The notes under the pieces were generated by a model that saw nothing but the letters and a program-made list of their open reading frames with translations, was not told the origin of the DNA and did no database searches. 64,000 nt of DNA from an uncultured Paraprevotella sp. GTDB lineage: Bacteria; Bacteroidota; Bacteroidia; Bacteroidales; Bacteroidaceae. A program made the position numbers and the translations under genes. The stretch spans positions 186,001-250,000 of the forward strand of contig CALULA010000002.1 in assembly GCA_944321365.1 (NCBI GenBank). Direction: 5' to 3'. Shown here piece after piece: positions 27,901 to 35,598 of this stretch. The number at the start of each line of letters is the position of its first letter. The first letter of the stretch is position 1.

Positions 27901-28677
27901 TGTGCCTGTGCCTTGTGCTGTCCATGAGCAGGCAGGATATATTTTGAAACTGTAGGCTTCGTTTTGATACATCAGCGTGGTGATGGGAATGCCTTGTTCC
28001 TTGTAGGCATCGATGAATTTGCTGAAGTACAGGCAGTAAGCATTCAGGTAATCCGGTTCCATGATGAACTGGTCGTTGAAATAGACGGGGATGTCCACAT
28101 CGCTGCCCGGCCCTTTGGCATTAGCGTAGTTCTTGTTGGTTTTCATCCAACAGGGAGGGCTCCAGGGGGAAGCCCAGAATGTCATGTCCGGGTTATACCG
28201 TTGTGCGAATTTGATGTAGGGGATGAGGGCCTCTTTGTCCCGTTCGATGGTGAAGTATTGCATGTTGAAGTCCGGTTCGTTGCCCGGTGTCTCATCGCAG
28301 CTGTACCAGCTGCGGGCATAGTCGTTTGCACCTACAGGGATGCGGCCGATGGTGAAGCGCAGGTCTCCATCGGGAGCGAACATGCGTTGCATGACCTGTT
28401 GCTGGATGTCTTCCGGAAGTACGCTTAGAGCATCGTAGCCCAATTCGCTAAAGCAAGTGCCCCAGCCTTTGAATGTTTGCTGCACTTCGTTTGTATTTAG
28501 CACGATTTCAGGTGTGCCGATAACTTGGTCTTGCAGTTCTGCTTCTTCCATTTGCCACGGATTTCCTTCCGTGGTGCGGAATAGTAAGCCTGTTTCTGTT
28601 TGAGCCTGTACCTGGTGTAGAGATGCTACCAACAGTAGCATGCCGCATGTCGCGGACTGCGGGAAAAAATGTTTCAT
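24985..28677 (-). CDS. Secreted GH30-family glycoside hydrolase with long C-terminal extension
   Basis: A 1230-residue secreted enzyme. A signal peptide ends near residue 25. Residues about 30-480 form a GH30 barrel: FKGWGTCFSEL, WASPWSPPCWMK, MYQNEAYS (acid/base Glu240) and QQTESECGSG (nucleophile likely Glu333). After it come roughly 250 residues of helical repeats (LDESAAKQLQSAIEAGQALS and similar), a carbohydrate-binding-like region with WANGWTQANVMQSGDCKAW, a second helical stretch, another such region (GDPAGWELSLTNGDAKVKTG) and a C-terminal segment, YKVYNLSGMQIDRTSGLPTG, like the sorting domains of gliding and secretion systems. GH30 enzymes include xylanases, beta-glucosidases, glucosylceramidases and beta-xylosidases. 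The position after xylBA favours a xylan or xyloside substrate. Confidence 0.85.
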   Translation of the reverse strand: MKHFFPQSATCGMLLLVASLHQVQAQTETGLLFRTTEGNPWQMEEAELQDQVIGTPEIVLNTNEVQQTFKGWGTCFSELGYDALSVLPEDIQQQVMQRMFAPDGDLRFTIGRIPVGANDYARSWYSCDETPGNEPDFNMQYFTIERDKEALIPYIKFAQRYNPDMTFWASPWSPPCWMKTNKNYANAKGPGSDVDIPVYFNDQFIMEPDYLNAYCLYFSKFIDAYKEQGIPITTLMYQNEAYSFKIYPACSWTAQGTGTFLGEYLGPYFAEHQPEVELIVGTMNTGSMDVFEQILQHDGVQKYFKGVGLQWEGRAALPELTYRYPNMTFQQTESECGSGTFDWGAGEWTFYLINQYVGGGCEKYTYWNAVLQGNGSSTWNWIQNSLIHVDANTRTAEYTPEYYAVKHYSHFISPGSEILKGSSTGTDTDAEVLAARTPDGTVIIVAGNRGDTPRTITLSIDEKYLSTTLPANSFSSYVFGNTGAQLALLTDEAKAIDQTNLDESAAKQLQSAIEAGQALSGSTDETQINQAIQQLKTAIRNAQNGQATGTREQLQALYERAQALSSVDFAGKEAFLQAIEAAGNVLQNATATETELSEATNKLNNAVRMYLQSANATTENPADFSAFIQNADFSDWANGWTQANVMQSGDCKAWTVMEKTCYNNWSDNFTSLNIYQDIKGLLPGWYQINCRSLCGPDEITDQHAYATSSSMTVTSPVKALGLWSTEGWEDQTTDKIFVGEDGNLRIGYASTSGGGTKGWFCVTDFSLEYFGEENSAEETEQARTAVEDKLAEAEIAQIEAGLIADKVRLQNAITQAKETLGQENASLQALKTTLSSLETAITSSAASNTAITAYNSTLSATGELKETLDSETAKKALQDLTDALASRMEADDATTATVQHCDELLKAAQAYFRKLDEALAYAADETYAGEERNSLRQITDEQTALLPQVQTTAAFNDLIRQLDEAILLVRLTQLPGDTSDYTFAIQSADLETFGANGDPAGWELSLTNGDAKVKTGQHYSGNTANHYFDSYNATPGSLYYTGHQTIEGLPNGTYTLQCAARSSGEGAFITAHTATQDLSQEIAKYGTEGNDGGPIWENAENGSPEKAVNNGKGFGWQTVEIKNIIVTDHRLDIGFTNDKFLTGKEWTGTWFSSDDYRLFYVSEKTTAIDAVGHDGTTFRVTTSKGSITVYADAPYKVYNLSGMQIDRTSGLPTGIYMIECNGEVRKVLVP

Positions 28678-28717
28678 GAGTTGTTTAGGTTAATTGAGTA
28701 GTTAGGTGATTGGTGAG

Positions 28718-28760
28718 AAGCAGCCCCGCCAAGGGGATTTCGCCTCTGTCGGGGCTGCTT
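28718..28760 (-). terminator. Hairpin between xylA and the GH30 gene
   Basis: AAGCAGCCCCG (28718-28728) pairs perfectly with CGGGGCTGCTT (28750-28760). It lies 34 bases beyond the xylA stop and before the GH30 start, so it may end or attenuate the xylBA transcript. No T run follows on the minus strand. Confidence 0.55.
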
Positions 28761-28793
28761 TATGGATGGGCAGACATGGCTGCCATGATGTCT

Positions 28794-30110
28794 TTAGCAA
28801 TACATGTTCACGATGGCTTCGTACAGTTCCTGCTTGCCGCTGGTCTGTGCCGGTTCGCCTTTGGCCTTGGCGTAAGCCACGACGTCTTCCAGTGAGAGTT
28901 TGCCTTCTTCAAACTCCTTGCCCTTGCCGTTGTCGAAGCTGGCGTAACGATCGGCTACCATTTGTTTGATAGGAGATTTTTCCAGCAGTTCGGCGGCATT
29001 CTCCAGTGCGCGGGCCATGGCGTCCATGCCGGCGATGTGAGCGATGAAGATATCGTCCAGATCTGTAGAGTTGCGGCGCGTCTTGGCGTCGAAGTTCGTT
29101 CCGCCGTCGCCGAAGCCACCGTTGCGGATGATCTGCATCATGGCCTGGATCAGTTCATAGTTGTCGATGGGGAACTGGTCTGTGTCCCAGCCGTTCTGGT
29201 AGTCACCGCGGTTAGCGTCGATGGAGCCGAGCATGCCGGCGTCTACGGCGCAGGCCAGTTCGTGTTCGAATGTATGGCCGGCCAGTGTGGCGTGGTTCAC
29301 TTCGATGTTCACCTTGAAGTCTTTCTCCAGACCGTGTGCACGCAGGAAGCCGATAACGGTCTCCGTGTCCACATCATACTGGTGCTTTGTCGGTTCCATG
29401 GGTTTCGGCTCGATGAGGAACGTACCCTTGAAGCCTTTGGCGCGGGCATAGTCGCGTGCAGCCTTCAGCATCTGTGCCAGGTGTTCTTTTTCGCGCTTCA
29501 TGTCGGTGTTGAGCAAGCTCATGTAACCTTCACGGCCGCCCCAGAACACATAGTTCGTGCCGCCCAGTTCGATGGTGGCGTCGATGGCGTTCTTGATTTG
29601 TACGGCTGCGCGGGCTACAACATCGAAGTCTGGATTAGTGGCAGCTCCGTTCATGTAGCGCTTATGTCCGAATACATTTGCCGTACCCCACAGGTTCTTG
29701 ATGCCGGTAGCCTGCATTTTCTCCTTGATATAAGCTACGATAGCTTTCATGTTGGCTTCGTATTCTTCGATGGAGTTGCCCTCGGAGATGAGGTCCACAT
29801 CGTGGAAGCAGAAGTATTCGATGCCCAGTTTCTGCATGATTTCAAAACCTGCATCGGCTTTTTGTTTGGCGATGGTCAGGGCATCGCTGCCTTCGTTCCA
29901 GGGGAATGTCTTGGTTCCGCCACCGAACTGGTCGCCACCTTCTGCGCAGAGGGTGTGCCACCATGCCATGGCGAACTTCAGCCAGTCCTTCATCTTCTTG
30001 CCCATGATGACTTTTTCTGCGTCATAGTAGTGGTAAGCCATGGGGTTTTTGCTCTCTTTTCCTTCGAATTTGATCTTCCCGATGTTAGGGAAATACTCTT
30101 TTTGTGCCAT
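28794..30110 (-). CDS. xylA: Xylose isomerase
   Basis: A 438-residue xylose isomerase of the longer class II type, as in Bacteroides. Landmarks include [12 protein letters not shown] (catalytic histidine), [16 protein letters not shown] and [16 protein letters not shown], which carry metal-binding glutamates and histidine, and [17 protein letters not shown]. It interconverts D-xylose and D-xylulose in the cytoplasm with Mg2+ or Mn2+. It lies 25 bases after xylB, clearly in one operon, and is followed by the GH30 gene. No xylose transporter is encoded in the window. Confidence 0.97.
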   Translation of the reverse strand: MAQKEYFPNIGKIKFEGKESKNPMAYHYYDAEKVIMGKKMKDWLKFAMAWWHTLCAEGGDQFGGGTKTFPWNEGSDALTIAKQKADAGFEIMQKLGIEYFCFHDVDLISEGNSIEEYEANMKAIVAYIKEKMQATGIKNLWGTANVFGHKRYMNGAATNPDFDVVARAAVQIKNAIDATIELGGTNYVFWGGREGYMSLLNTDMKREKEHLAQMLKAARDYARAKGFKGTFLIEPKPMEPTKHQYDVDTETVIGFLRAHGLEKDFKVNIEVNHATLAGHTFEHELACAVDAGMLGSIDANRGDYQNGWDTDQFPIDNYELIQAMMQIIRNGGFGDGGTNFDAKTRRNSTDLDDIFIAHIAGMDAMARALENAAELLEKSPIKQMVADRYASFDNGKGKEFEEGKLSLEDVVAYAKAKGEPAQTSGKQELYEAIVNMYC

Positions 30111-30135
30111 ATTCTTCTGGTTTTTTTAATAAGGT

Positions 30136-31692
30136 TTATGAAAATTGTATTGTTGTTATTCCGCGTAGCACGTTTAGCCAGCGGTTATAAGCTTCTTCAT
30201 ATTGGGGCTGCAGTTTGAGATCCGGTTCAATGACTTGCAGGCGTTCCAGCGTGGCAAAAGCCTCATTGTTGTCTTTATAAATGCCGGCTCCGATACCGGC
30301 CCCTTTGGCGGCACCCACTGAACCGTCGGTTTCGTACAGTTCAATGACTGCACCAGTCACTCCGGCCAATGTGTTTCGGAAGAGCGGGCTGAGGAACATG
30401 TTGGCCCGTCCGGCATGAATCTTGCTGACGTTCATGCCCATGCCTTTCATGATATCGATGCCGTATTTGAAAGAGAATACAATGCCTTCCTGGGCAGCAC
30501 GTACCAGATGGCTGCGGTCGTGGATGTTGAAGTTGATGCCTGCCATGGCACATCCTGTCTCGCGGTTCTGCATGACGCGTTCGGCTCCGTTGCCGAACGG
30601 TATGATGCTGAGTCCTTCGCTGCCGATAGGTGCCTTGTCGGCCATACGGTTCATCTCTTCATAAGAACAACCTTCGGGCACGATATTGCGGCGCATCCAG
30701 GAATTCAGAATGCCGGTACCGTTGATGCAGAGCAGCACGCCCAGTCGTGTCTGTTCTTCTTTGGGGAAAGCGGCAGGGTTTGTCTGTCCTGCCGTATGGT
30801 TGACATGCGCAAAGGTATTTACGCGCGACAGCGGGTCATAGTTTACGGTTCCGTTTACACCGTAGACCACTCCGGACGTTCCTGCCGTGGATGCGATTTC
30901 ACCGGGATTGAATACGTTGAGCGAAAGAGCGTTGTTGGGCTGGTCACCGGCACGGTACGTCACGGGAATGCCCGCCTTGATGCCCAACTCATCGGCGATG
31001 GCTGCCGTTACCCGTCCCTGTTCACTGAATGTAGGGCGGATTTCCGGTATCAGATCCATGCTGAATCCGAAATAGTCCATGAGTTCTTTGCACACGCAGT
31101 TGTTCTTGAAATCCCAGAACATGCCTTCGGAGAGGCCGGAAACGGTAGTGACGGCTGTTCCTGTGAGCCGCATGGCAATGTAGTCGCCCGGAAGCATGAT
31201 TTTATCTATTTTCTCATAGATTTCCGGTTCGTTTTTCTTCACCCACGCCAGTTTGCTGGCGGTGAAGTTGCCGGGAGAGTTCAGCAGATGGCTCAGGCAA
31301 AAGTCCTCGCCCAGTTGTTTCATGGCCTCATTGCCGTAGGGTACGGCTCTGGAGTCGCACCAGATGATGGCCGGGCGCAATACTCTCTGTTCGCGGTCCA
31401 CGCATACCAGTCCGTGCATCTGGTAACTGATGCCTATGGCAGCCAGTCCGTCGCGCAGGGTGGCCACGCTGCAACCTGTTTTTCCGGCAGCTGCAGACAA
31501 GGCTTCTGCCGTTGCACTTTTCAGGTATTCCCACCATGATTCCGGGTCTTGTTCCGCCCATCCGGCTTTCTGGCTCAGGATGGGTGCTTCCTGTTTTGGG
31601 AAAAAGGCATTGCTCAGTGTCTTTCCGGTTTGTGCGTCCACCACACAAGCCTTGACCGATGAGCTGCCGATGTCATATCCGATTAAATACAT
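30136..31692 (-). CDS. xylB: Xylulokinase
   Basis: A 518-residue FGGY-family kinase. The N-terminal MYLIGYDIGSSSVKACVVD is the phosphate-1 motif of the actin-like ATPase fold; further on are QMHGLVCVD, the sugar-binding GDQPNNAL and the C-terminal adenosine loop region AAKGAGIGAG. It phosphorylates D-xylulose to xylulose 5-phosphate, which enters the pentose phosphate pathway. It is first in the minus-strand xylB-xylA(-GH30) group, with a -7 element 50 bases upstream. The assignment over other FGGY kinases rests on its neighbour xylA. Confidence 0.92.
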   Translation of the reverse strand: MYLIGYDIGSSSVKACVVDAQTGKTLSNAFFPKQEAPILSQKAGWAEQDPESWWEYLKSATAEALSAAAGKTGCSVATLRDGLAAIGISYQMHGLVCVDREQRVLRPAIIWCDSRAVPYGNEAMKQLGEDFCLSHLLNSPGNFTASKLAWVKKNEPEIYEKIDKIMLPGDYIAMRLTGTAVTTVSGLSEGMFWDFKNNCVCKELMDYFGFSMDLIPEIRPTFSEQGRVTAAIADELGIKAGIPVTYRAGDQPNNALSLNVFNPGEIASTAGTSGVVYGVNGTVNYDPLSRVNTFAHVNHTAGQTNPAAFPKEEQTRLGVLLCINGTGILNSWMRRNIVPEGCSYEEMNRMADKAPIGSEGLSIIPFGNGAERVMQNRETGCAMAGINFNIHDRSHLVRAAQEGIVFSFKYGIDIMKGMGMNVSKIHAGRANMFLSPLFRNTLAGVTGAVIELYETDGSVGAAKGAGIGAGIYKDNNEAFATLERLQVIEPDLKLQPQYEEAYNRWLNVLRGITTIQFS

Positions 31693-31741
31693 AATATTTT
31701 TGTTTGAATGTGTTTTGTATTTATGGTATTGTTGATAGTTG

Positions 31742-31749
31742 CAAATATA
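31742..31749 (-). promoter_or_regulatory. -7 element of the xylBA operon
   Basis: TATATTTG on the minus strand is an exact TAnnTTTG match, 49 bases before the xylB ATG. No clear -33 is present, so activation by a regulator is likely. Confidence 0.55.
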
Positions 31750-31875
31750 AGAGAGTTTCTTGTAAAAAGAACATTTGGAAGTTTAAAAGAAACTTATCAG
31801 TAAGCGGATTTCGTGTTTTTCTGATTTATATCAGATTTATGGACTTCGGTTGGACCGGATTTGGATAAAATTTGT

Positions 31876-31883
31876 TATCTTCG
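31876..31883 (+). promoter_or_regulatory. -7 element of the Crp-type regulator gene
   Basis: TATCTTCG differs by one base from TAnnTTTG. A TTGG about 22 bases upstream could be the -33. It supports the start codon at 31912 over the longer frame from 31861. Confidence 0.4.
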
Positions 31884-31911
31884 TCATTGTGATTTGTATA
31901 CGGTAAGAGCT

Positions 31912-32511
31912 ATGGAAACGGGAAAAGGTTTGGCGGCGGATTTGATACCTTCGTTCGCTGTTTTGTCTGATGAGGAACGTGAGGCATTGTCTGGTATCCT
32001 CTTTTTGCAGAAAGTGCGGAAGAACCAGATGGTGGTGGAGGACGGTCAGATTTGCCACTACATGGTTTATGTCCTGAAAGGCTTGCTACGCCAGTTCTAT
32101 TTCAAGAACGGCCGGGAGATTACCGAGCATTTCACCTGTGAGGGGAACATAGCCTATTGCATCGAGAGCATCTTCCGCAACGAGCCTTCGCACCTGATGA
32201 TGAAGGCATTGGAGAACAGCGAACTTTGTTTTATTCCATATTACGCGCTCGTAGACTTGTCTTTGTCTTACCGTGGCATAGCGGAATGGCTGCGTCATTT
32301 CCTGGAGAACAATCTGATTTTGCACCAGGTGAAGGCTGATTCATGGCGTTTTGAATCTGCACGTGAGCGTTACGAGCGGTTTTTGCGTGAGTTTCCCTCT
32401 GTGGCTGGCAGAGCTTCAGTGAATGATGTGGCTTCTTACCTGCTTATGACTCCCGAATCTTTGAGTCGGGTGCGCAAGATTGTAGCCGGAGCGGATGTGC
32501 GGAAGGACTGA
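31912..32511 (+). CDS. Crp/Fnr-family transcription regulator
   Basis: A 199-residue regulator. The N-terminal part is a cyclic-nucleotide-binding-like beta roll (VRKNQMVVEDGQICHYMVYV, GLLRQFYFKNGREITEHF); the C-terminal part is a winged helix with VNDVASYLLMTPESLSRVRK as the recognition helices. The ligand-binding arginine and serine of true Crp are not evident, so the effector is unknown. I start it at ATG 31912, not 31861, because a promoter-like sequence overlaps the longer frame. It is divergent from xylBA with 219 bases between, so it may control the xylose genes, but members of this family also respond to redox or act elsewhere. Confidence 0.85.
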   Translation: METGKGLAADLIPSFAVLSDEEREALSGILFLQKVRKNQMVVEDGQICHYMVYVLKGLLRQFYFKNGREITEHFTCEGNIAYCIESIFRNEPSHLMMKALENSELCFIPYYALVDLSLSYRGIAEWLRHFLENNLILHQVKADSWRFESARERYERFLREFPSVAGRASVNDVASYLLMTPESLSRVRKIVAGADVRKD

Positions 32512-32655
32512 TTCCTGCCGTTCCGTTTGCGGTTTTCGGCCTTTGTGTCCTTGTATCCGCATGGGCCGACAGGTCTGTGTCATCCGTTCTGTATGCAGCG
32601 GTCTGCAGGCTGGTTTGCTGTTTTTCCCGCATCGGGTGAGACCGTTGAAGAGGCG

Positions 32656-32787
32656 GTGCGGAATATGGCTTCCTGTGCTTTCCGGTTCGTTGTGCGGGCA
32701 TGTGCCGGTGGTGCGGTGCGGACTGGCATCTGTTTTTGCGCAAGACCGTCACAGGTCTTGCGCAACAGTTGGCTCAGCCTTGCGCAT
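32656..32787. repeat. 22-bp-phased TTGCGCAA cores (locus B)
   Basis: TTGCGCAA at 32736, TTGCGCAA at 32758 and TTGCGCAT at 32780 start exactly 22 bp apart. Upstream related cores are GTGCGGAA 32656, GTGCGGGC 32692 and GTGCGGAC 32716, less regularly spaced. The first two cores and the bases between them form a perfect 12-bp inverted repeat, TTGCGCAAGACC (32736-32747) against GGTCTTGCGCAA (32754-32765). The stretch lies between two convergent genes, the Crp-type regulator and the DUF3108 gene, and contains no gene. Part of it could act as a terminator, but there is no T run. Confidence 0.6.
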
Positions 32788-32814
32788 CGGGAGGGCGGTT
32801 GGAGCCGTCGGGGG

Positions 32815-33636
32815 TTATTTGATGATAGACGTCTGCGGATTGCGCACGCCTTTGGCTTCTGTCAGGAAAGCTTTGGCACTGCCGAAACGCAGGTACATGT
32901 CCAGCCGGACGGGCAGGTGGTTCTTGTCATCTGTGATGTAGAACGTGACGACTTCTTTTTCTTCGCCTTCTTCGTATTCTACGAATGAGAATACGAGACA
33001 ACGGTATTTTGTCTTGGTGTTTTCTGTCTTGAATGTTTTCTTGCCACGGTAAATCAACGTTTGTTCTTCAATTTTGCCGTTGTCTACCATGGGGAAAAGG
33101 ATTTTGTCTCCTACTTTGTAGTCTGATGCATCGAACGACCGGGCGTAAAGCATCATGCTGAGCATGTCGTGCACGCATTCTTTATATTTTTCTTCTTTTT
33201 GGATGATTTCATTTCTGTGGCTCTTGAACCGGAGTTTCACGTGGCTTTGTCCGTCGGCGTAATTATACCAGGCTTCGTCTACAAAGTATCGGTCACCTTC
33301 CTGTGCGCCTTTACGGTAATAGTAGGGGATGAGCTGGTCGTCTACGACGCTGATGAGTGTGTCGCGGAGCACGAAGAGACGGTCGGCCATTTTGTTGCCA
33401 CGTGTAATCAGGTGGCAACGGTACATGTCTTTTCCTTTGTATTCGGTGTGTTTGATGTTCATGTTGGCCGATCCTACGGTCACCCAGATGAACTTCCAGT
33501 TGAAGTAGAGTTTGTAGGACAGGTCTTCTCCTGCAGAGAACGCGATGTTCTCGCCCGGACATTGGGCTTGTGCAGGGAGGGTAGCGGCTCTCAGGAATGG
33601 GAGCAGGCACAACAGAATGATGATTATCTTTTTCAT
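32815..33636 (-). CDS. DUF3108 periplasmic protein
   Basis: A 273-residue protein with a signal peptide (MKKIIIILLCLLPFLRAATL) and the DUF3108 fold: FSAGEDLSYKLYFNWKFIWV near the start, YRCHLITRGNKMADRLF and YTITDDKNHLPVRLDMYLRF-like beta strands. The family is conserved in Gram-negatives, is predicted beta-rich, and its role is unknown, probably in the cell envelope. It is the last gene of a minus-strand group, 12 bases after the Ig-like lipoprotein gene, so the two probably act in the same envelope function. Confidence 0.85.
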   Translation of the reverse strand: MKKIIIILLCLLPFLRAATLPAQAQCPGENIAFSAGEDLSYKLYFNWKFIWVTVGSANMNIKHTEYKGKDMYRCHLITRGNKMADRLFVLRDTLISVVDDQLIPYYYRKGAQEGDRYFVDEAWYNYADGQSHVKLRFKSHRNEIIQKEEKYKECVHDMLSMMLYARSFDASDYKVGDKILFPMVDNGKIEEQTLIYRGKKTFKTENTKTKYRCLVFSFVEYEEGEEKEVVTFYITDDKNHLPVRLDMYLRFGSAKAFLTEAKGVRNPQTSIIK

Positions 33637-33648
33637 GTTCGTTGTTTT

Positions 33649-35583
33649 TTATCGGTTCATTTGTCTTTCTCTTTCGGCATTGAGTTGGCTGACTTTTTTC
33701 TCAGCGTCTGGTTTTTGCTTGGTGATGGCTTCTGGCTTCTGCTTGTTCAGCGGTATGCCTCTGACCTCCCAATCCTGTTCGATCTCCCATCTGGCCCTGA
33801 CGCCCAGTGGCTTGGGGAAGTAGAAGACTTCTTCCGGCTGTAGTCCTTTTTCATATTCTCCGGTGGTCCATTTACCGTCACCGTTTTTGTCTATGAATAC
33901 CCGCAGATAATAGTCGGCTGGTTTCAGATAGAAGAAATCTGCACGGTTGTCTACGGCCTTGAGACTTCTTACTATCTTGTCGTTGCTGTCCATCAACTGC
34001 ACTATGGCTCCCGTGTCGGGCAGAATCAGGCGGACGAACAGGGAGCCGAACTCTTCTTCTGCCATGACGGGGATTTCCTTTTTTATGGCAGTGCTGAGTT
34101 TGCCCAATATGCTCCTGACCGCATTGCTGTCGACTTCCAGCTTGTATTTCTCTCCCGGATGCCATTCTGCATAGAGCGTATAGCTGCGCAGGCTGTTTTC
34201 TACGGGCAGGAACAGATAGGGCTCTTCCACCCAAACGGTGTCTACCTGTTTGTAGAAGTGGAACGCTGCGCTGTCCACGTAAGCTATGGGCTCGTCGAAT
34301 GTAAACCTGATATTCTGGTTGGGGGCGATGCCGCCTGACGGCTGCATCTTGTAGGGCAGGTCCTCGCGCAGGTAGGGGTTAGGTTTGGCCACGTATTTTT
34401 CTTTCTGCCGACGGCGTTCTTTTTTCTGTTGGTCCTCCCATTCCTCTATTTTCTTTTGCCGTTGTTCGATCTGCCGTTTCCGTGTGATTTTTGAGTACAG
34501 GTCGATGGTGTCTGTCCTGTGGATGAGCTGTTTCAGCGTATCGGTGTCCAGGTAAGTGAAGCTGAACGACAGCGTATCCAGGTTGGATACCAGTGTGTCT
34601 GTAATCCAGTAGGTCAGTGTGTCGTTGTTGAATGACGGTTCCAGGATGAAGTTTTCCGCCCCTGAGAAGTTCAGGCCTTTGATGACCGGCAGGGTATCAG
34701 ACGGTGCGGTGAAATAGACGGTGAACATATCCGGTATGGGACGTTCTACTTTGAGCAGATGTAGCTCCTGATAAGCTTCCGTGAATCCGCGCAGGATAAT
34801 GTCGTCCGGGAAGAAATGTGTGTAGTGCACATCTTTGATGGTGTCTATGTGCGTACTGTCTATCCATACGGTGTCTTGTCTTACGTCCGGACGGCAGGAG
34901 GGTTCGACAATAATAGAGTCGAAAGCTATTTTTTCGCTTTTCTGGCTGAAACGGAAATCACCGTCAGCATCTTGCAGTGCGTAGATGCGGTATTTGCCTG
35001 GAGCTACTCCCTTGATGGTAAACTGCCCCCGGCTGTTGGTGCGTGCCACTCGTGTGAAAGGCTCTCGCATGAACGCAGTGTCGGACAGGTTGGAATGTAG
35101 TCCTACCAGCATGCCTTTTATAGGTTCCAGATTCTCTGCTTCCAGTAGCGTTCCGGACACTTCCATGGTGTCGATGTCTGGTCCGGTGGAAAAAGAATAG
35201 GTGAAATTGCCCATGGGATTGCCTTGGTTGTTATCCACAATCGCATCAGAGAAATCTACCGTATAAGTGGTGTTTTGTTTCAGTGTGTCGTAAAGTGTGA
35301 TGTGGATTTTCTTGCCGGATGTGCGGATATCGGGCATTTCGTTCTGCGGCGGAGAGACAACAACCTTCTCCGATGCGTTTTCCAGTACAATATATTCATC
35401 GAACGTTAGCGTGATTCTTTTGTTGCTGTTGTTCTGTGATTTGTTTTCCGGTTGGCATTTGATGACCTTGGGCGGCGTTTCGTCGTAGGGGCCGCCGTCC
35501 GGACTGCCTATGCTGGCACAGGCTCCCAGTATCAGTACGCATAAGGTAATGATGACGGGATATGGAGTCAGTTTGTTTTGCAT
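33649..35583 (-). CDS. Lipoprotein with Ig-like (SbsA/Big_5) domains
   Basis: A 644-residue lipoprotein. The signal peptide ends at the cysteine of ILGACASIGSPDGGPYDETPP; the SPDGGPxDxxPP segment right after the lipid anchor is characteristic of this Bacteroidetes family. Next comes an Ig-like domain (ITLTFDEYIVLENASEKVVV), a carboxypeptidase-regulatory-like repeat (GQFTIKGVAPGKYRIYALQD), a charged coiled-coil stretch about residues 360-400 (RKRQIEQRQKKIEEWEDQQ) and further beta domains. The function is unknown, presumably structural or adhesive in the envelope. It lies between the GH3-family gene and the DUF3108 gene, 15 and 12 bases away. Confidence 0.85.
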   Translation of the reverse strand: MQNKLTPYPVIITLCVLILGACASIGSPDGGPYDETPPKVIKCQPENKSQNNSNKRITLTFDEYIVLENASEKVVVSPPQNEMPDIRTSGKKIHITLYDTLKQNTTYTVDFSDAIVDNNQGNPMGNFTYSFSTGPDIDTMEVSGTLLEAENLEPIKGMLVGLHSNLSDTAFMREPFTRVARTNSRGQFTIKGVAPGKYRIYALQDADGDFRFSQKSEKIAFDSIIVEPSCRPDVRQDTVWIDSTHIDTIKDVHYTHFFPDDIILRGFTEAYQELHLLKVERPIPDMFTVYFTAPSDTLPVIKGLNFSGAENFILEPSFNNDTLTYWITDTLVSNLDTLSFSFTYLDTDTLKQLIHRTDTIDLYSKITRKRQIEQRQKKIEEWEDQQKKERRRQKEKYVAKPNPYLREDLPYKMQPSGGIAPNQNIRFTFDEPIAYVDSAAFHFYKQVDTVWVEEPYLFLPVENSLRSYTLYAEWHPGEKYKLEVDSNAVRSILGKLSTAIKKEIPVMAEEEFGSLFVRLILPDTGAIVQLMDSNDKIVRSLKAVDNRADFFYLKPADYYLRVFIDKNGDGKWTTGEYEKGLQPEEVFYFPKPLGVRARWEIEQDWEVRGIPLNKQKPEAITKQKPDAEKKVSQLNAERERQMNR

Positions 35584-35598
35584 GTTGCGTCTTGTTGT

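Noticed and set aside
32736..32765. Simple terminator
   Set aside because: The 12-bp inverted repeat has no T run and its cores continue at 22-bp spacing beyond the hairpin, so the repeat family explains it better.
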